Assembly: GCF_021559775.1 (NCBI RefSeq)
Contig: NZ_CP056048.1
Coordinates: forward strand, 434,001-498,000
DNA length: 64,000 nt
From: Gillisella vitis
GTDB taxonomy: Bacteria > Pseudomonadota > Alphaproteobacteria > Rhizobiales > Rhizobiaceae
Direction of reading: 5' to 3'
Position 1 is the stretch's first letter. Every line of letters starts with the position of its first letter. The position numbers were made by a program, and so were the translations under genes. Under the pieces are notes generated by a model. That model had not been told where the DNA came from and searched no databases. It saw only the letters and a program-made list of their open reading frames with translations. Of this stretch, positions 25,977 to 35,817 are shown in pieces.

Positions 25977-27740
25977 TCAGCAAGGTTCAATGCGCCAGAC
26001 AACGGCCCAGGGACCGAGATTGTTTCCTGGCTGTGTGCCGAACGTGAACAGGCATTCGCCGTTGGTATATATTGGGTTCTCCACAGTCTCGGCAGTCAGA
26101 TTGGCGGTGAGGGTCAGATTGTGTGAACCGAGCGTCCAGCGCACAATTGTCACTGACCCCAGGCTGCTATAGTTGCCCGCATGCCCGTGCGCATCACGCA
26201 GCAGAGGAACGATTTTTTCTTTACGCAGTGCCAGTAATTCGCGGTAAAATTGCAGAATTTCACCGTCTTGCTGGTCTGGCTCCCATGATAGTTTGGCGCT
26301 ATTGAATGTTGTCTGTGCTGTTGGGTCGGATGCATCATCGGCATCGAAGCCGGGCAACCTTGACAATTCTTTGCGCCGTCCATGTCTTACCGCTTCATTC
26401 AGCTCTTCGTTGAAATCGCAGAAAAACGGAAAGGGGGTCTTTGCGCCCCATTCCTCTCCCATGAACAGCATGGGAATTTGTGGAGCCAGCAGATAAACCG
26501 CCGCCAGTGCCTTCAACGCCTCTGATGGTTGCGATGCGGCCATCCTGTCGCCCATGGCGCGATTGCCGATCTGGTCATGGTTCTGGATAAAGGAAATGAA
26601 TGCGGTCGGTGGCAGGTGGGTGCTCGGCATGCCCCTTTCCTTCCCGCTATAGGGCATGTGCTCGCCTTGGTAGACAAAGCCCTCTGCCAGCGCCCGACCG
26701 AGCTTAGACATGTCGTCTGCGTAATCCTGATAATAGCCAAAATTTTCACCGGTGGCCGTGATGTGCAGGACATGGTGAATGTCGTCATTCCACTGCGCGG
26801 TGAAATGGATGGGCGCACCATTTTCATTACGTTCGAGCAGGTCGGCATTGTTGTCTTCATTCTCGACGATCAGATGCACGGCCCGTCCGGGTGCGCAAGC
26901 GCGTGTCCGTCTGGCGATATCATGAAGGATATGGGGCTTGCGCTCGTCTTCTATGGCATGAACGGCGTCGAAGCGCAGTCCGTCGATCCGAAACTCGTCC
27001 ACCCAGTACATGGCATTGCGCACAACGAATTCACGCACGGCTTCCGACTTGTCGCCATCGTAATTGACACCCGGCCCCCAGGGCGTGATGTGCTTGTCGG
27101 TAAAGATCGGCGCATAGGCGGGAAGATAATTTCCGTCCGGACCGAAGTGATTATAGACCACATCGAGAAAGATGCAGATGCCGCGTGCATGGGCTTCGTC
27201 CACCAGCCGCTTCAGATCCTCAGGACGACCGTAGCTGCTATCGGGTGCATAGGGCAATACGCCGTCATAGCCCCAGTTCCAGCGTCCTGGAAAGTCGCTG
27301 ATTGGCATGAGTTGCAGCGCGGTCACGCCGAGGTTTTTCAGGTGGTCCAGCCGTTCGATGATGGCTGTAAACGTTCCGGCGGGCGTAAAGCTTCCCACGT
27401 GCAATTCATAGATGACGATCTCTTCCCAGGGTAGTCCCTGCCATTCGGTCTGCTGCCAGGCATAGGCTGGGTCGATAACCTCGCTTGGCCCATGCACATC
27501 GTCGGGCTGGAAGCGTGAGGCGGGATCTGGAACAGCAAGACCATCCTCCAGGATGAAGTTATAACGGCATCCGGCCCCGACCTCAGGCACTTCGGCGCTG
27601 TGCCAACCATTTTCACCGGCTGTCATGGGACGAGGCTCCTGTCCCTCGATCTTCAGCAGAACCTTTTCCTGAAGCGGCGCCCAAAGGCTGAAGATCGTGC
27701 CGTTGCCGTAAAGAACCGGGCCAAATGTCATGTCCTGCAT
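25977..27740 (-). CDS. treZ: Malto-oligosyltrehalose trehalohydrolase
   Basis: This 587-aa GH13 enzyme releases trehalose from maltooligosyl-trehalose, the second step of the TreY-TreZ route. An N-terminal beta domain (FSLWAPLQEKVLLKI) is followed by the barrel with QLMPISDFPGRWNWGYDGVLPYAPDSSYG, the nucleophile Asp in GLRFDAVHAI, the acid Glu in LIVENEDNNAD and FIQNHDQIGNR, all TreZ-specific. The ATG at 27740 has AGGAG five bases upstream; the open frame runs 20 codons further without signal. It is divergent from treY rather than in one operon with it. Confidence 0.95.
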   Translation of the reverse strand: MQDMTFGPVLYGNGTIFSLWAPLQEKVLLKIEGQEPRPMTAGENGWHSAEVPEVGAGCRYNFILEDGLAVPDPASRFQPDDVHGPSEVIDPAYAWQQTEWQGLPWEEIVIYELHVGSFTPAGTFTAIIERLDHLKNLGVTALQLMPISDFPGRWNWGYDGVLPYAPDSSYGRPEDLKRLVDEAHARGICIFLDVVYNHFGPDGNYLPAYAPIFTDKHITPWGPGVNYDGDKSEAVREFVVRNAMYWVDEFRIDGLRFDAVHAIEDERKPHILHDIARRTRACAPGRAVHLIVENEDNNADLLERNENGAPIHFTAQWNDDIHHVLHITATGENFGYYQDYADDMSKLGRALAEGFVYQGEHMPYSGKERGMPSTHLPPTAFISFIQNHDQIGNRAMGDRMAASQPSEALKALAAVYLLAPQIPMLFMGEEWGAKTPFPFFCDFNEELNEAVRHGRRKELSRLPGFDADDASDPTAQTTFNSAKLSWEPDQQDGEILQFYRELLALRKEKIVPLLRDAHGHAGNYSSLGSVTIVRWTLGSHNLTLTANLTAETVENPIYTNGECLFTFGTQPGNNLGPWAVVWRIEPC

Positions 27741-27953
27741 CGTGTCTCCTGCGCATTTCAATGGGTGGTCGTCGGGGGTAATCGGGTGGTGATCGGGCAA
27801 ACCGAGGCGTTAACTTCCAAACTGCTCCGGTGTTCCGTCTTTCCCGGTATTTGATGCCGACTGTATCGGCATTCCGCCGCCATTATTGACCGGGACCGCG
27901 TGGAACCGAAGGCGGCTAGCCGTGTTACTGGCAAACACCATCAAGAGGGCAGC

Positions 27954-30485
27954 ATGACCATCCCAACAGCGACCTACCGCCTGCAATTTCGAAACGGCAT
28001 AACATTCGATCATGCTATCGATCTTATTCCCCATTTGAAATCGATGAGCATCAGCCATCTCTATGCATCCCCGATCTTCACGGCCACCACTGGTTCCACC
28101 CACGGCTATGATGTGGTGGATGCCAACGAAATCGACCCGGTTATTGGCGGGAAAGCCGGTTTCGATCGGATGTGCGCGGCGCTTGCAAAGGCGGATATTG
28201 GTCTGATCCTCGATATCGTTCCCAACCATATGGCGGCTTCGGTTGAAAATGCCTGGTGGTACGACGTGCTGCGCAATGGCAGCCGCAGCGCCTATGCCGG
28301 ACATTTCGATATTGACTGGAGCCGGAAGCTGACCTTGCCGGTGCTTGGCAAGACCCTTGAGGATGCCCTTGGCGATGGTGAGCTGACGATCATACGGGAT
28401 GATAACGCTGACAGGTTCAGCCTTGCCTATTTCGAGACGCATATTCCCTTGAGCGATGAAAGCATCGAGCAGGCACTTGTCTCTGAAAAGACCGACCGGG
28501 CGACCTTGGTCGAGGTGCTCGCCTCGCCTGAAAAAGTCAGGGCGTTACTCGATGCCCAGCATTGGCAGCTTCAACACTGGAAACAGGCTGCGGAAAGCCT
28601 GAGTTATCGCCGCTTTTTCGAAGTCACCGGCCTGGTGGGTGTCTGCGTGGAAAAACCGCAGGTGTTTGAAGAAAGCCACCAGCTGATCCTTGATCTGGTC
28701 CGGTCAGGGCAGGTTCAGGGATTGCGGATCGATCATGTCGATGGGCTGGCCGATCCGGCTGGTTATCTCGACCGGCTGCGCGAGGCGGCGGGGCCGCAGA
28801 CCTATATCACTGTCGAGAAAATTCTGGGGGCAGGCGAGGTGATTGCGCCGAGCTGGCCGGTGTCCGGCACGACGGGCTACGAGTTCATCACCGCCCTGTC
28901 GCAGCTCTACATCGATGGCGACGGGCTGGAGCGTCTTCAGCAGGCCTATAACGACACCGACGCAGGCGCTGCGGACTATGTCAAAGGCCTGCGGGATGCC
29001 AAGACCCGGATGGTTCAGCGCAATTTCAAGGGCGAAGTCTCCCGGCTGGTGGCGCTGGCGCAATCGATTGGCACCGGCCACGACGAAGACGAGTTGCGCA
29101 AGGCGATACAGGAATTGCTGATCGCTTTTCCTGTTTACCGGACCTATGGCTATCACGGCGGTCTCGATGCGCAGGACAAAATTGTCCTGGAACACGTCGT
29201 TGCGCAGGCTCGGCTCTGGGGCGTGGACGAGGGAGCGCTTGGTGTTATCGAACGCCTGTTGCTCGGCGGGTTCGAGGCGGAGGCGGCAGATGAGTTCCGC
29301 ACCCGTTTCCAGCAGTTGAGCGGTCCTGTCATGGCTAAGGCGTTGGAAGATACGCTGTTCTACCGCTACAACCGCCTGATTGCCGCAAACGAGGTTGGTG
29401 GTGAACCAGCCCATCCGCCGGGTGGTGTGAGCGCCTTCCACGCCGCTATGGCTGAGCGCTTGCAGACCCAGCCGCATGGTCTCACTGCAAGCTCGACCCA
29501 TGATACCAAGCGTGGCGAGGATACGCGCGCCCGTCTCTACACCCTGTCGGAAGGGGCGGATGCCTGGGTCGACGGGGTGAGCCGCTGGCGCCAGATGCAT
29601 CGCGGCAATCTCACCTCTCTACCAGATGGTCCCGCGCCCGATCCGAATGTGGAATGGATGCTGTACCAGGCTTTGGCGGGGATCTGGCTCGCGCCGACCG
29701 AAGCTACCGATCCTGCCACGCTGGCCGACCGCTTTCTGGCCTATACTGAAAAAGCGCTTCGGGAGGCCAAGGTGCGAACGGACTGGGCCGAGCCAAACGA
29801 GGCTTTCGAACAGGCGGTGCGCTCCTATGCCGAACAGTTGGTGTCACCGGAAAACCGAAGCTTCCTGACGGATTTCAGTGATACGCTTCGGCCCTTCATG
29901 GCGGCGGGCGAGGTCAACAGTCTTTCCCAGACGCTGATCAAGCTCACGGCGCCGGGCGTGCCGGATATTTATCAGGGAACCGAGGGCAAAGACGACAGTC
30001 TGGTCGATCCGGACAATCGTCGCATCATCGATTATCAGGCGTTAGCAGCCGAGGTGAGTGCGCCCGCAAATGAGGGCCCGGTCTCTTTCATTCAGCGCAA
30101 GCAAAGGCTGATCCGGGAGGTGCTCGCCCTTCGTAGCCGCCATGCGAGCCTGTTCAATAACGGTGATTACGTGCCGTTGGAGGTCACTGGTCATGCCCGG
30201 GATCACGTCATCGCTTTCGCTCGGGTACAAGGCAATGATATCGCGCTGACCATCGTGCCAAGATTGGTGTTTGGCCGGATCGATCCTGAGACGGCGCGGG
30301 TTGCTGCGGCGTTCTGGGCGGATACCAGGATTGTTTGGCCTGAGAGCGTGCGGGGACCGTTGCACAATATTCTGTCGGGCCGGTCGTTCAATCGTGAACA
30401 GATGCTGGTGTTAGATCTGCTCGACGGTAACGATATCGCTCTGCTGGTGACGTCTTCCCTCACTGCAATCGACATTCAGGGATAG
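27954..30485 (+). CDS. treY: Maltooligosyl trehalose synthase
   Basis: This 843-aa intramolecular transglucosidase turns the reducing end of a malto-oligosaccharide into a trehalosyl unit. TreY features are TATYRLQFRNGITFDHA at the N-terminus, YASPIFTATTGSTHGYDV, GLILDIVPNHMA, the nucleophile in GLRIDHVDGLADP, the acid in YITVEKILGAGE and STHDTKRGEDTRAR. ATG 27954 has AGAGGG upstream; an in-frame GTG at 27900 is less likely. The 213-bp gap to treZ serves both divergent genes. Trehalose made this way supports osmotic and desiccation tolerance. Confidence 0.95.
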   Translation: MTIPTATYRLQFRNGITFDHAIDLIPHLKSMSISHLYASPIFTATTGSTHGYDVVDANEIDPVIGGKAGFDRMCAALAKADIGLILDIVPNHMAASVENAWWYDVLRNGSRSAYAGHFDIDWSRKLTLPVLGKTLEDALGDGELTIIRDDNADRFSLAYFETHIPLSDESIEQALVSEKTDRATLVEVLASPEKVRALLDAQHWQLQHWKQAAESLSYRRFFEVTGLVGVCVEKPQVFEESHQLILDLVRSGQVQGLRIDHVDGLADPAGYLDRLREAAGPQTYITVEKILGAGEVIAPSWPVSGTTGYEFITALSQLYIDGDGLERLQQAYNDTDAGAADYVKGLRDAKTRMVQRNFKGEVSRLVALAQSIGTGHDEDELRKAIQELLIAFPVYRTYGYHGGLDAQDKIVLEHVVAQARLWGVDEGALGVIERLLLGGFEAEAADEFRTRFQQLSGPVMAKALEDTLFYRYNRLIAANEVGGEPAHPPGGVSAFHAAMAERLQTQPHGLTASSTHDTKRGEDTRARLYTLSEGADAWVDGVSRWRQMHRGNLTSLPDGPAPDPNVEWMLYQALAGIWLAPTEATDPATLADRFLAYTEKALREAKVRTDWAEPNEAFEQAVRSYAEQLVSPENRSFLTDFSDTLRPFMAAGEVNSLSQTLIKLTAPGVPDIYQGTEGKDDSLVDPDNRRIIDYQALAAEVSAPANEGPVSFIQRKQRLIREVLALRSRHASLFNNGDYVPLEVTGHARDHVIAFARVQGNDIALTIVPRLVFGRIDPETARVAAAFWADTRIVWPESVRGPLHNILSGRSFNREQMLVLDLLDGNDIALLVTSSLTAIDIQG

Positions 30486-30606
30486 CGGAACCGATCTTGC
30501 GCCGGGGTGTTAACCCATCATCCCGCATCCCGGCCAATGGCCCGCTTATGAATGGAGCGGCGGGGTCCCATAGTTGGGCCTATTTGCATAGAACAAGGAG
30601 AATGCC

Positions 30607-31038
30607 ATGAAGATCGAAAAATACGGTTCGGCCCAGTGGTCCGGTGGTTTGAAAGACGGAAAAGGCAAGGTTTCGACGCAGAGCGGCGCGTTGGATGCCC
30701 ATCCTTACGGGTTCAACACCCGCTTTGAAGGCGTCACCGGCAGCAACCCGGAAGAGCTGATCGGTGCGGCCCACGCGGCCTGCTTTACCATGGCTTTGTC
30801 GATGATGTTGGGCGAGGCTGGACTGACCGCCGAAAGCCTGGAAACCAAGGCCAACGTGACCCTGGAAAAGCTGGAGGCCGGTTTCGCCATCACGGCCATC
30901 GAACTCGTCCTGAAGGGTAAGGTGCCTGGTGCTGATGAAGCCCGGTTTACGGATATTGCCAATCAGGCTAAGGCGGGATGCCCGGTTTCCAAGGCTCTGG
31001 CCGCCGTGCCGATCAGCCTCAGTGTGACCTTGGGATAA
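30607..31038 (+). CDS. osmC: OsmC-family peroxiredoxin
   Basis: This 143-aa OsmC/Ohr-fold thiol peroxidase reduces organic hydroperoxides. It has the two redox cysteines Cys59 in AHAACFTMALS and Cys125 in AGCPVSKAL, the OsmC rather than Ohr arrangement. AACAAGGAG precedes the ATG. It lies 121 bp after treY, consistent with a joint osmotic-stress theme. The end of the gene (31024-31039) is copied with one mismatch just behind it (31047-31062). Confidence 0.92.
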   Translation: MKIEKYGSAQWSGGLKDGKGKVSTQSGALDAHPYGFNTRFEGVTGSNPEELIGAAHAACFTMALSMMLGEAGLTAESLETKANVTLEKLEAGFAITAIELVLKGKVPGADEARFTDIANQAKAGCPVSKALAAVPISLSVTLG

Positions 31039-31046
31039 CGACCAGC

Positions 31047-31071
31047 GTTACCTTGGGATAACCTGTTATCC
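31047..31071 (+). repeat. Duplicated osmC 3' end and small hairpin
   Basis: The 16 bases at 31024-31039, which include the osmC stop, recur at 31047-31062 with one change. The second copy forms a hairpin GGATAAC/GTTATCC (31056-31071) that may weakly terminate transcription. Confidence 0.5.
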
Positions 31072-31241
31072 TGGTTGGTCTGGGTCCGGTCTGGCTTGAA
31101 TGCTAGGCCGGGCTTTTGCGCTTTTTTCAAGAGATCATATCGCCGTCCTTTCAAAGCCCCTGTGATAACCGGCTGGCACGTGCTAGGCAAACTCAGCAGC
31201 TTGACAATCACCGATCGCTGCCAACCGCGAGGGACGCCGTT

Positions 31242-32165
31242 ATGCCGACACTGAGTGACGAGGGCCAAGCGCGTCTGAACGACATTGCCACCCGCCATGG
31301 GGTGAGCTTCGGGCTGGTCGAACATTTGCTGATGGCGCTGATGGCCGGCAACGGCTACCAGGCCCAGTTCAACCACCCGGATCTCGGTGGCATGGGGCAA
31401 TGGTCGCAGGGTGGCATGACCATGGTTGGCGATATGTTCAACAATGGGCTGAAGGCCCGGGTCGACAATCTTTGCTCGGATATCGCCACGTTGCTGCAAA
31501 CCAGTGATCTGCATCGCCCGGCATCCGGCTATGCCTCCTCCTCGCAATCACAGTCGCAGGGAAATGGCGGGTTCGGTAGCTTTTCGAGCGGTGTTAGTCT
31601 CTTCGTCCCCGGCAGTCTTTCGGCCGTAAACTGGTGGCCAGCCGATCTTGGCTTTCCGGCTTCGACCGGTGCCCAGAACAATTTGCGCTATGCGTTTTTC
31701 CCGTCAAGCCGCAGACTGGCGATCGATATTGGCGGGCGCACGACAGTCTACGATACCAGAGACCACCAGATCGGCGGATTTTCCCAGCAACAGGGCGGCG
31801 ACCAGACGCTGAGCTTCACCTCCCAATACGGTTTGGTGCGGATATCAGAGCTTGAAGTCGTGTCTCCCGGTGCGACTGCGCCCGTTACGAATGTGGTCGG
31901 CGAGGCCGCGACTGCGCCCCTCGCGCCAGTCATGCCACCCGTCGCCACTGTTTTTGACCATCCCGAACCAGCGCGTGAGCCTTTGGCGTCGGAAATCCAG
32001 GCATTTTCGGCAGGGACTTCTCCCATGCCTCTAGCCGCTCCCCCGGCAGCCAGTGACGATGAGATCTTTGCCAAGATCGAGAAACTCGCCGCGCTGCATG
32101 GCCGCGGCATCCTGACCGACAAGGAATATCAGGACAAAAAGGCCGATCTTCTGTCGCGTCTCTGA
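31242..32165 (+). CDS. SHOCT domain protein of unknown function
   Basis: This 307-aa protein has an N-terminal folded part (MPTLSDEGQARLNDIATRHG), a Ser/Gln/Gly-rich linker near 95-115, a central domain with VNWWPADLGFPASTGAQNN and LAIDIGGRTTVYDT, a Pro/Ala-rich linker and a C-terminal SHOCT helix pair (IEKLAALHGRGILTDKEYQDKKADLLSRL). SHOCT modules are thought to mediate oligomerisation or membrane or nucleic-acid association. The function is unknown. ATG 31242 has GAGGGAC nearby; the frame opens upstream at 31116 without homology. Confidence 0.8.
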   Translation: MPTLSDEGQARLNDIATRHGVSFGLVEHLLMALMAGNGYQAQFNHPDLGGMGQWSQGGMTMVGDMFNNGLKARVDNLCSDIATLLQTSDLHRPASGYASSSQSQSQGNGGFGSFSSGVSLFVPGSLSAVNWWPADLGFPASTGAQNNLRYAFFPSSRRLAIDIGGRTTVYDTRDHQIGGFSQQQGGDQTLSFTSQYGLVRISELEVVSPGATAPVTNVVGEAATAPLAPVMPPVATVFDHPEPAREPLASEIQAFSAGTSPMPLAAPPAASDDEIFAKIEKLAALHGRGILTDKEYQDKKADLLSRL

Positions 32166-32526
32166 TCGCAGACGAAATCTGTTCTGTGTGTGACATGTCG
32201 TCTTTGGGGTAATGGGGTGGCCAAACGGGCTGCCGCATAATGACGCCTGAATGGCAGGTGAGGGGAAGAGCATCCGTTCACAACACGCTCCTGAGATGGT
32301 GTGTTGTTGAAAAAGCGCTGCATAAATAGGCGCTTAACACCTTCTTTTTTCTAAAAGGACAGGTCGTGTTATCCTGGATGCAAATAGGTCCAGTGGACAT
32401 CTTTCAATTTAAATCTATATATTTTATAGTCAATATGCAGTGGCAGGAGTCGAGGACTGGCAAATTCAACAGGCACTCAGGGCATGCCTGTATGGCTATC
32501 CTGAAGGCCGCTTGATGGAGGGCATC
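32166..32526. other. Intergenic region between the SHOCT and flavoprotein genes
   Basis: This stretch holds a candidate terminator at 32301-32347 and an AT-rich promoter-like stretch at 32401-32435 (TTTCAATTTAAATCTATATATTTTATAG has -10-like parts). No gene is supported before the chosen start at 32527. Confidence 0.55.
32301..32347 (+). terminator. Candidate intrinsic terminator after the SHOCT gene
   Basis: Nested arms GTGTT/AACAC (32301-32305, 32336-32340) and AAGCGC/GCGCTT (32313-32318, 32330-32335) are followed by TTCTTTTTT. It is 136 bp after the stop and the stem is bulged, so the call is moderate. Confidence 0.45.
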
Positions 32527-34026
32527 ATGCTCCAGTTTATTTCAGGGGTTTCTCACTTGGGGGCTTACCAAGCGAAAAGCAGCATTTCGCCTGCCCGCAA
32601 GACAGTCGTTATTGTCGGTGGAGGGTTTGCCGGCGCGTCAGTAGCGCGGTTTCTGGCGGAGCGGCAGGACGAGGATCTGCAAATTCTGGTATTTGAGCCG
32701 AGAGCCACGCTGGGGGCCGGTCTTGCCTATGATACGGAAGATCCGGCACTTCGTCTCAATGTTGAAGCAAACCGGATGATAGCCGATGCTAGGGAGCCAC
32801 TCGCCTTTGCCGAGTGGTTACGGCAATCTGGCGCGCTTGCGGACGATCCTGACGCGCAGGTCGAATGCACAGGCAGTGATGCCACGCAGGTGTTTGCCCG
32901 CCGTGAAGCCTTCGGTCGTTTCATGGCGGAGCGGATGGCGCCTTATCTTGAAGAGGGTAGGATTCAGCACATCCGGGAGACGGTGGAAAGCGTGACCCGG
33001 ATCGGGAGCCGCTGGTTGGTGACCGGCAATTTCGGTGCCTGGATCGAGGCCGATATCGTCGTCATGGCAGCCACCCACCCGGCTCCCAAGGCGCCGCGGG
33101 CATTGCAATCAGCCCTGCAAGGCCATCCACGCTTCCTTACCAATCCCGTCGCGGGCCAGAGCCTTTGCGGTGTCCGTGCGACGGATCGGGTTCTTGTCGT
33201 GGGCATGGGTCTGACGGCAGCGGATATTGTTGCCAGTTTGAGTGTCCGTGGCCATCGCGGCGAGATCACCGCCTTTTCAAGGCGCGGCATGTCGTCTCGC
33301 GGCCATACTCTTCAGCCCCAGGACTGGTCTTGCTCGTTTAGCGAGGATGATTGTCACTCGGTAAGGTCGTTGTTACGAGCCGTGCGGCGCGCGGTGGCCG
33401 ATGCGCAGGCCCATGGCGTGACCTGGCATGCGGTGACCGACGCCCTGCGTAAACAGGGTCAGACCATCTGGGCGCGGTTCAATGCGACGGAAAGAAAACG
33501 GCTGTTGCGCCACGCCCGCCGTCTTTGGGACGTGCATCGCTACCGGCTGCCACCCCAGGCACAAGCCATTTGGCAGCAGCGGTTGGCTGAAGGCAGTCTG
33601 ACGCTTGCCTCAGGCCGGATGATCAAGATCGAGCGGGGTATCGAGACCATCGCTATTGATCTCGTGGTAGCCTCGACCGGGCTGGTGGAGCGGAAATTGT
33701 TCGACTGGGTGGTGCTGGCGACAGGTCCCGATCATGCCAGTGTTCTGAAATCACAGTCGATGTTGTTGACGCTGGAAAGCACGGGCCACCTCCAGGCCGA
33801 TGCCTATGGGCTGGGTATTGCCTGTGATGAGACTGGTCAGGCCATTGGTATTGATGGGCGACCGCAAGCGGATTTGTTTATTGCCGGCCCGCTGGCACGC
33901 GGTACGTTTGGTGAGCTTATGGGCGTTCCGGAAGTCTCCCGCCAGGCCGAACTGGTGGCAGATCGTATCGCCAATGCCGTCTTGGCTAGCCGCAGCATGG
34001 CGAGCCATAGCATCGAAGCGCGATAG
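32527..34026 (+). CDS. FAD/NAD(P)-binding flavoprotein (COG4529-like), substrate unknown
   Basis: This 499-aa protein has an N-terminal FAD-binding Rossmann motif (TVVIVGGGFAGASVARFL, about 21-38) and a second nucleotide fold (VLVVGMGLTAADIVASL, about 222-238), so it probably uses NAD(P)H and FAD. The LGAGLAYDTEDPALRLNVEANRM stretch is typical of this uncharacterised FAD-NAD(P) family. ATG 32527 is chosen because GGAGGG lies four bases before it; GTG at 32440 and ATG at 32515 are alternatives. It is a single gene between two terminator-like sites and converges on the sulfonate transporter operon. I do not propose a substrate. Confidence 0.8.
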   Translation: MLQFISGVSHLGAYQAKSSISPARKTVVIVGGGFAGASVARFLAERQDEDLQILVFEPRATLGAGLAYDTEDPALRLNVEANRMIADAREPLAFAEWLRQSGALADDPDAQVECTGSDATQVFARREAFGRFMAERMAPYLEEGRIQHIRETVESVTRIGSRWLVTGNFGAWIEADIVVMAATHPAPKAPRALQSALQGHPRFLTNPVAGQSLCGVRATDRVLVVGMGLTAADIVASLSVRGHRGEITAFSRRGMSSRGHTLQPQDWSCSFSEDDCHSVRSLLRAVRRAVADAQAHGVTWHAVTDALRKQGQTIWARFNATERKRLLRHARRLWDVHRYRLPPQAQAIWQQRLAEGSLTLASGRMIKIERGIETIAIDLVVASTGLVERKLFDWVVLATGPDHASVLKSQSMLLTLESTGHLQADAYGLGIACDETGQAIGIDGRPQADLFIAGPLARGTFGELMGVPEVSRQAELVADRIANAVLASRSMASHSIEAR

Positions 34027-34073
34027 CATTGTATTGCCAGCCCGACGGCTTCAATGCCGGGCTGGCGTATTCC

Positions 34074-34901
34074 TCACGCTCGGGCCGCGTCTCCCAGCAG
34101 TTTCTCCAATATCTGTGCTTCGATTGCCGCGCATTCCGCTGTGGCATGCCGCCGTGGGCGTGGCAGTGAAACCTTGAGATCGAGCGCAATGCGTCCGGCG
34201 TCGATAACGACGATCCGGTCGGCGAGGGCGACGGCTTCCGACACGTCATGGGTGACCAGCACCGCCGTGAACCGTTGCTTTTGCCAGATTCGTTCCAGCA
34301 ATTGCTGCATTTCGATCCGGGTCAGCGCATCGAGCGCGCCCAGCGGTTCATCCAGCGCCAGGATATGCGGATGCGCCGCCAAGGCGCGGGCAAGCGCGAC
34401 GCGCTGTTTCTGGCCGCCTGAGAGAACGGAGGGCCATTCGCTGGCCCGTGCGCCAAGGCCGACCTCTTCCAACAGGGCGCGGGCCGCCGAAAGCGCTTCC
34501 TTGCCCTTGGCAATTCCGGTCAGTCCGACGGCGACATTGTCGTCGATCTTTGCCCAGGGAAGAAGACGCGGTTCCTGAAACATCATTCGAACCCGGGCAG
34601 CATCGCTCTTGTCGGCATGATGGATAAGTTCGCCGGAACTTGGTTTGTCCAGCCCGGCCAGCAACCGCAGCAGGGTGCTTTTGCCACAGCCGCTCTTGCC
34701 GATGATCGCCAGGAACTCACCTTCGGCGACATCGAGGTTTATGCCATCAAGCACGGTCTGTGTCCCGAAACTCTTTCGGACATTGCGGAAGGAAAAAGCC
34801 GGGCGGGCGCTGGCAAGCACCGGTTGGGATGCCTGTTCCTGTCTTTTTGCAGGATGTGTTTCCTGAATTGGCCGAAGCCGCGTCACTGTTGTTGCGGTCA
34901 T
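34074..34901 (-). CDS. ssuB: Aliphatic sulfonate ABC importer ATPase
   Basis: This 275-aa ATPase of the nitrate/sulfonate/taurine class has Walker [19 protein letters not shown], the Q-loop [13 protein letters not shown], signature [15 protein letters not shown] and Walker [17 protein letters not shown] with His in VTHDVSEAV. The long N-terminal tail of about 35 residues before the first strand is common in SsuB. ATG 34901 is six bases from the ssuC stop, so the genes are cotranscribed (ssuA-ssuC-ssuB on the minus strand). Confidence 0.92.
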   Translation of the reverse strand: MTATTVTRLRPIQETHPAKRQEQASQPVLASARPAFSFRNVRKSFGTQTVLDGINLDVAEGEFLAIIGKSGCGKSTLLRLLAGLDKPSSGELIHHADKSDAARVRMMFQEPRLLPWAKIDDNVAVGLTGIAKGKEALSAARALLEEVGLGARASEWPSVLSGGQKQRVALARALAAHPHILALDEPLGALDALTRIEMQQLLERIWQKQRFTAVLVTHDVSEAVALADRIVVIDAGRIALDLKVSLPRPRRHATAECAAIEAQILEKLLGDAARA

Positions 34902-34906
34902 GGGTC

Positions 34907-35761
34907 TTACCTCGCTGTCTGGTAGGCCGGATGCCATTGCAGGAACACGCGCTCCAGGAAACGGGCAAGCAGATCTGCCAGTTTGCCGAGCAGCGCATAG
35001 ATGAGAATGGAAAGAACAACCACGTCGATCAGCAGGAACTCACGCGCCTGCATGGCCATGTAACCGAGGCCGGAAGAGGCGGCGATGGTTTCCGCGACGA
35101 TCAGCGTCAGCCACATGATGCCGAGACCATAGCGCAGTCCGGCAAAGATCGAGGGCAGGGCGCCCGGCAGGATAACCTTGCGAAACAGCCGGTATGGCTT
35201 CATGCCGTAAAGGCGGCCCATTTCCACCAGTTGCGGATCGACGCTCTGGATGCCCAGCAGGGTGTTGACATAGATCGGGAAAAACACGCCAAGCGCGACA
35301 AGAAAGAGCTTGGCCTCTTCATCAATCCCGAACCAAAGAATAACCAGCGGGATCAGTGCCAGATGGGGAATATTGCGCACCATCTGCAAGGTCGTATCGG
35401 TAATGCCACGGCTCAGCGCCGACAGGCCGTTGAGCAGACCGAGTGCAAAACCGATGCCGCCGCCAATCGCAAAGCCGGCCAACGCCCGTACGGTGCTGAC
35501 GCCTATATTGGTTGGCAATTCGCCCGATAATGTCAGGCGCCAGAAGGCTTCGGCGACGGCAGACGGTGCCGGCAAGATGTTTTGCTGCAACAATCCGGCG
35601 CGCGACGATGCTTCCCAGGCAATCAGGATCAGCAAAGGCAGCGCCCAGCCGATGCTGTTGCCAGCCAGTCGTGACAGGCCAGCCCCAAACCATGCAAGTC
35701 CCAGCGAGGGGGCCAGCGATGGGGCATGTCCGGCATCTTGTCTGATGTTTGAATTCTGCAT
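34907..35761 (-). CDS. ssuC: Aliphatic sulfonate ABC importer permease
   Basis: This 284-aa inner-membrane permease has about six helices. The coupling loop with [35 protein letters not shown] is the SsuC/TauC form, and [29 protein letters not shown] is typical. An N-terminal extension of about 30 residues precedes the first helix. It lies 56 bp after ssuA and directly before ssuB. Confidence 0.92.
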   Translation of the reverse strand: MQNSNIRQDAGHAPSLAPSLGLAWFGAGLSRLAGNSIGWALPLLILIAWEASSRAGLLQQNILPAPSAVAEAFWRLTLSGELPTNIGVSTVRALAGFAIGGGIGFALGLLNGLSALSRGITDTTLQMVRNIPHLALIPLVILWFGIDEEAKLFLVALGVFFPIYVNTLLGIQSVDPQLVEMGRLYGMKPYRLFRKVILPGALPSIFAGLRYGLGIMWLTLIVAETIAASSGLGYMAMQAREFLLIDVVVLSILIYALLGKLADLLARFLERVFLQWHPAYQTAR

Positions 35762-35817
35762 CGCTTCAACTCCGGATCATTATCTTCAGTTGCCTGGGTC
35801 TTCAGTTGGCCAGGTCT

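Noticed and set aside
25784..26047. Open frames in the AT-rich region before treZ
   Set aside because: Short, overlapping the treZ end, no homology visible; more likely noncoding.
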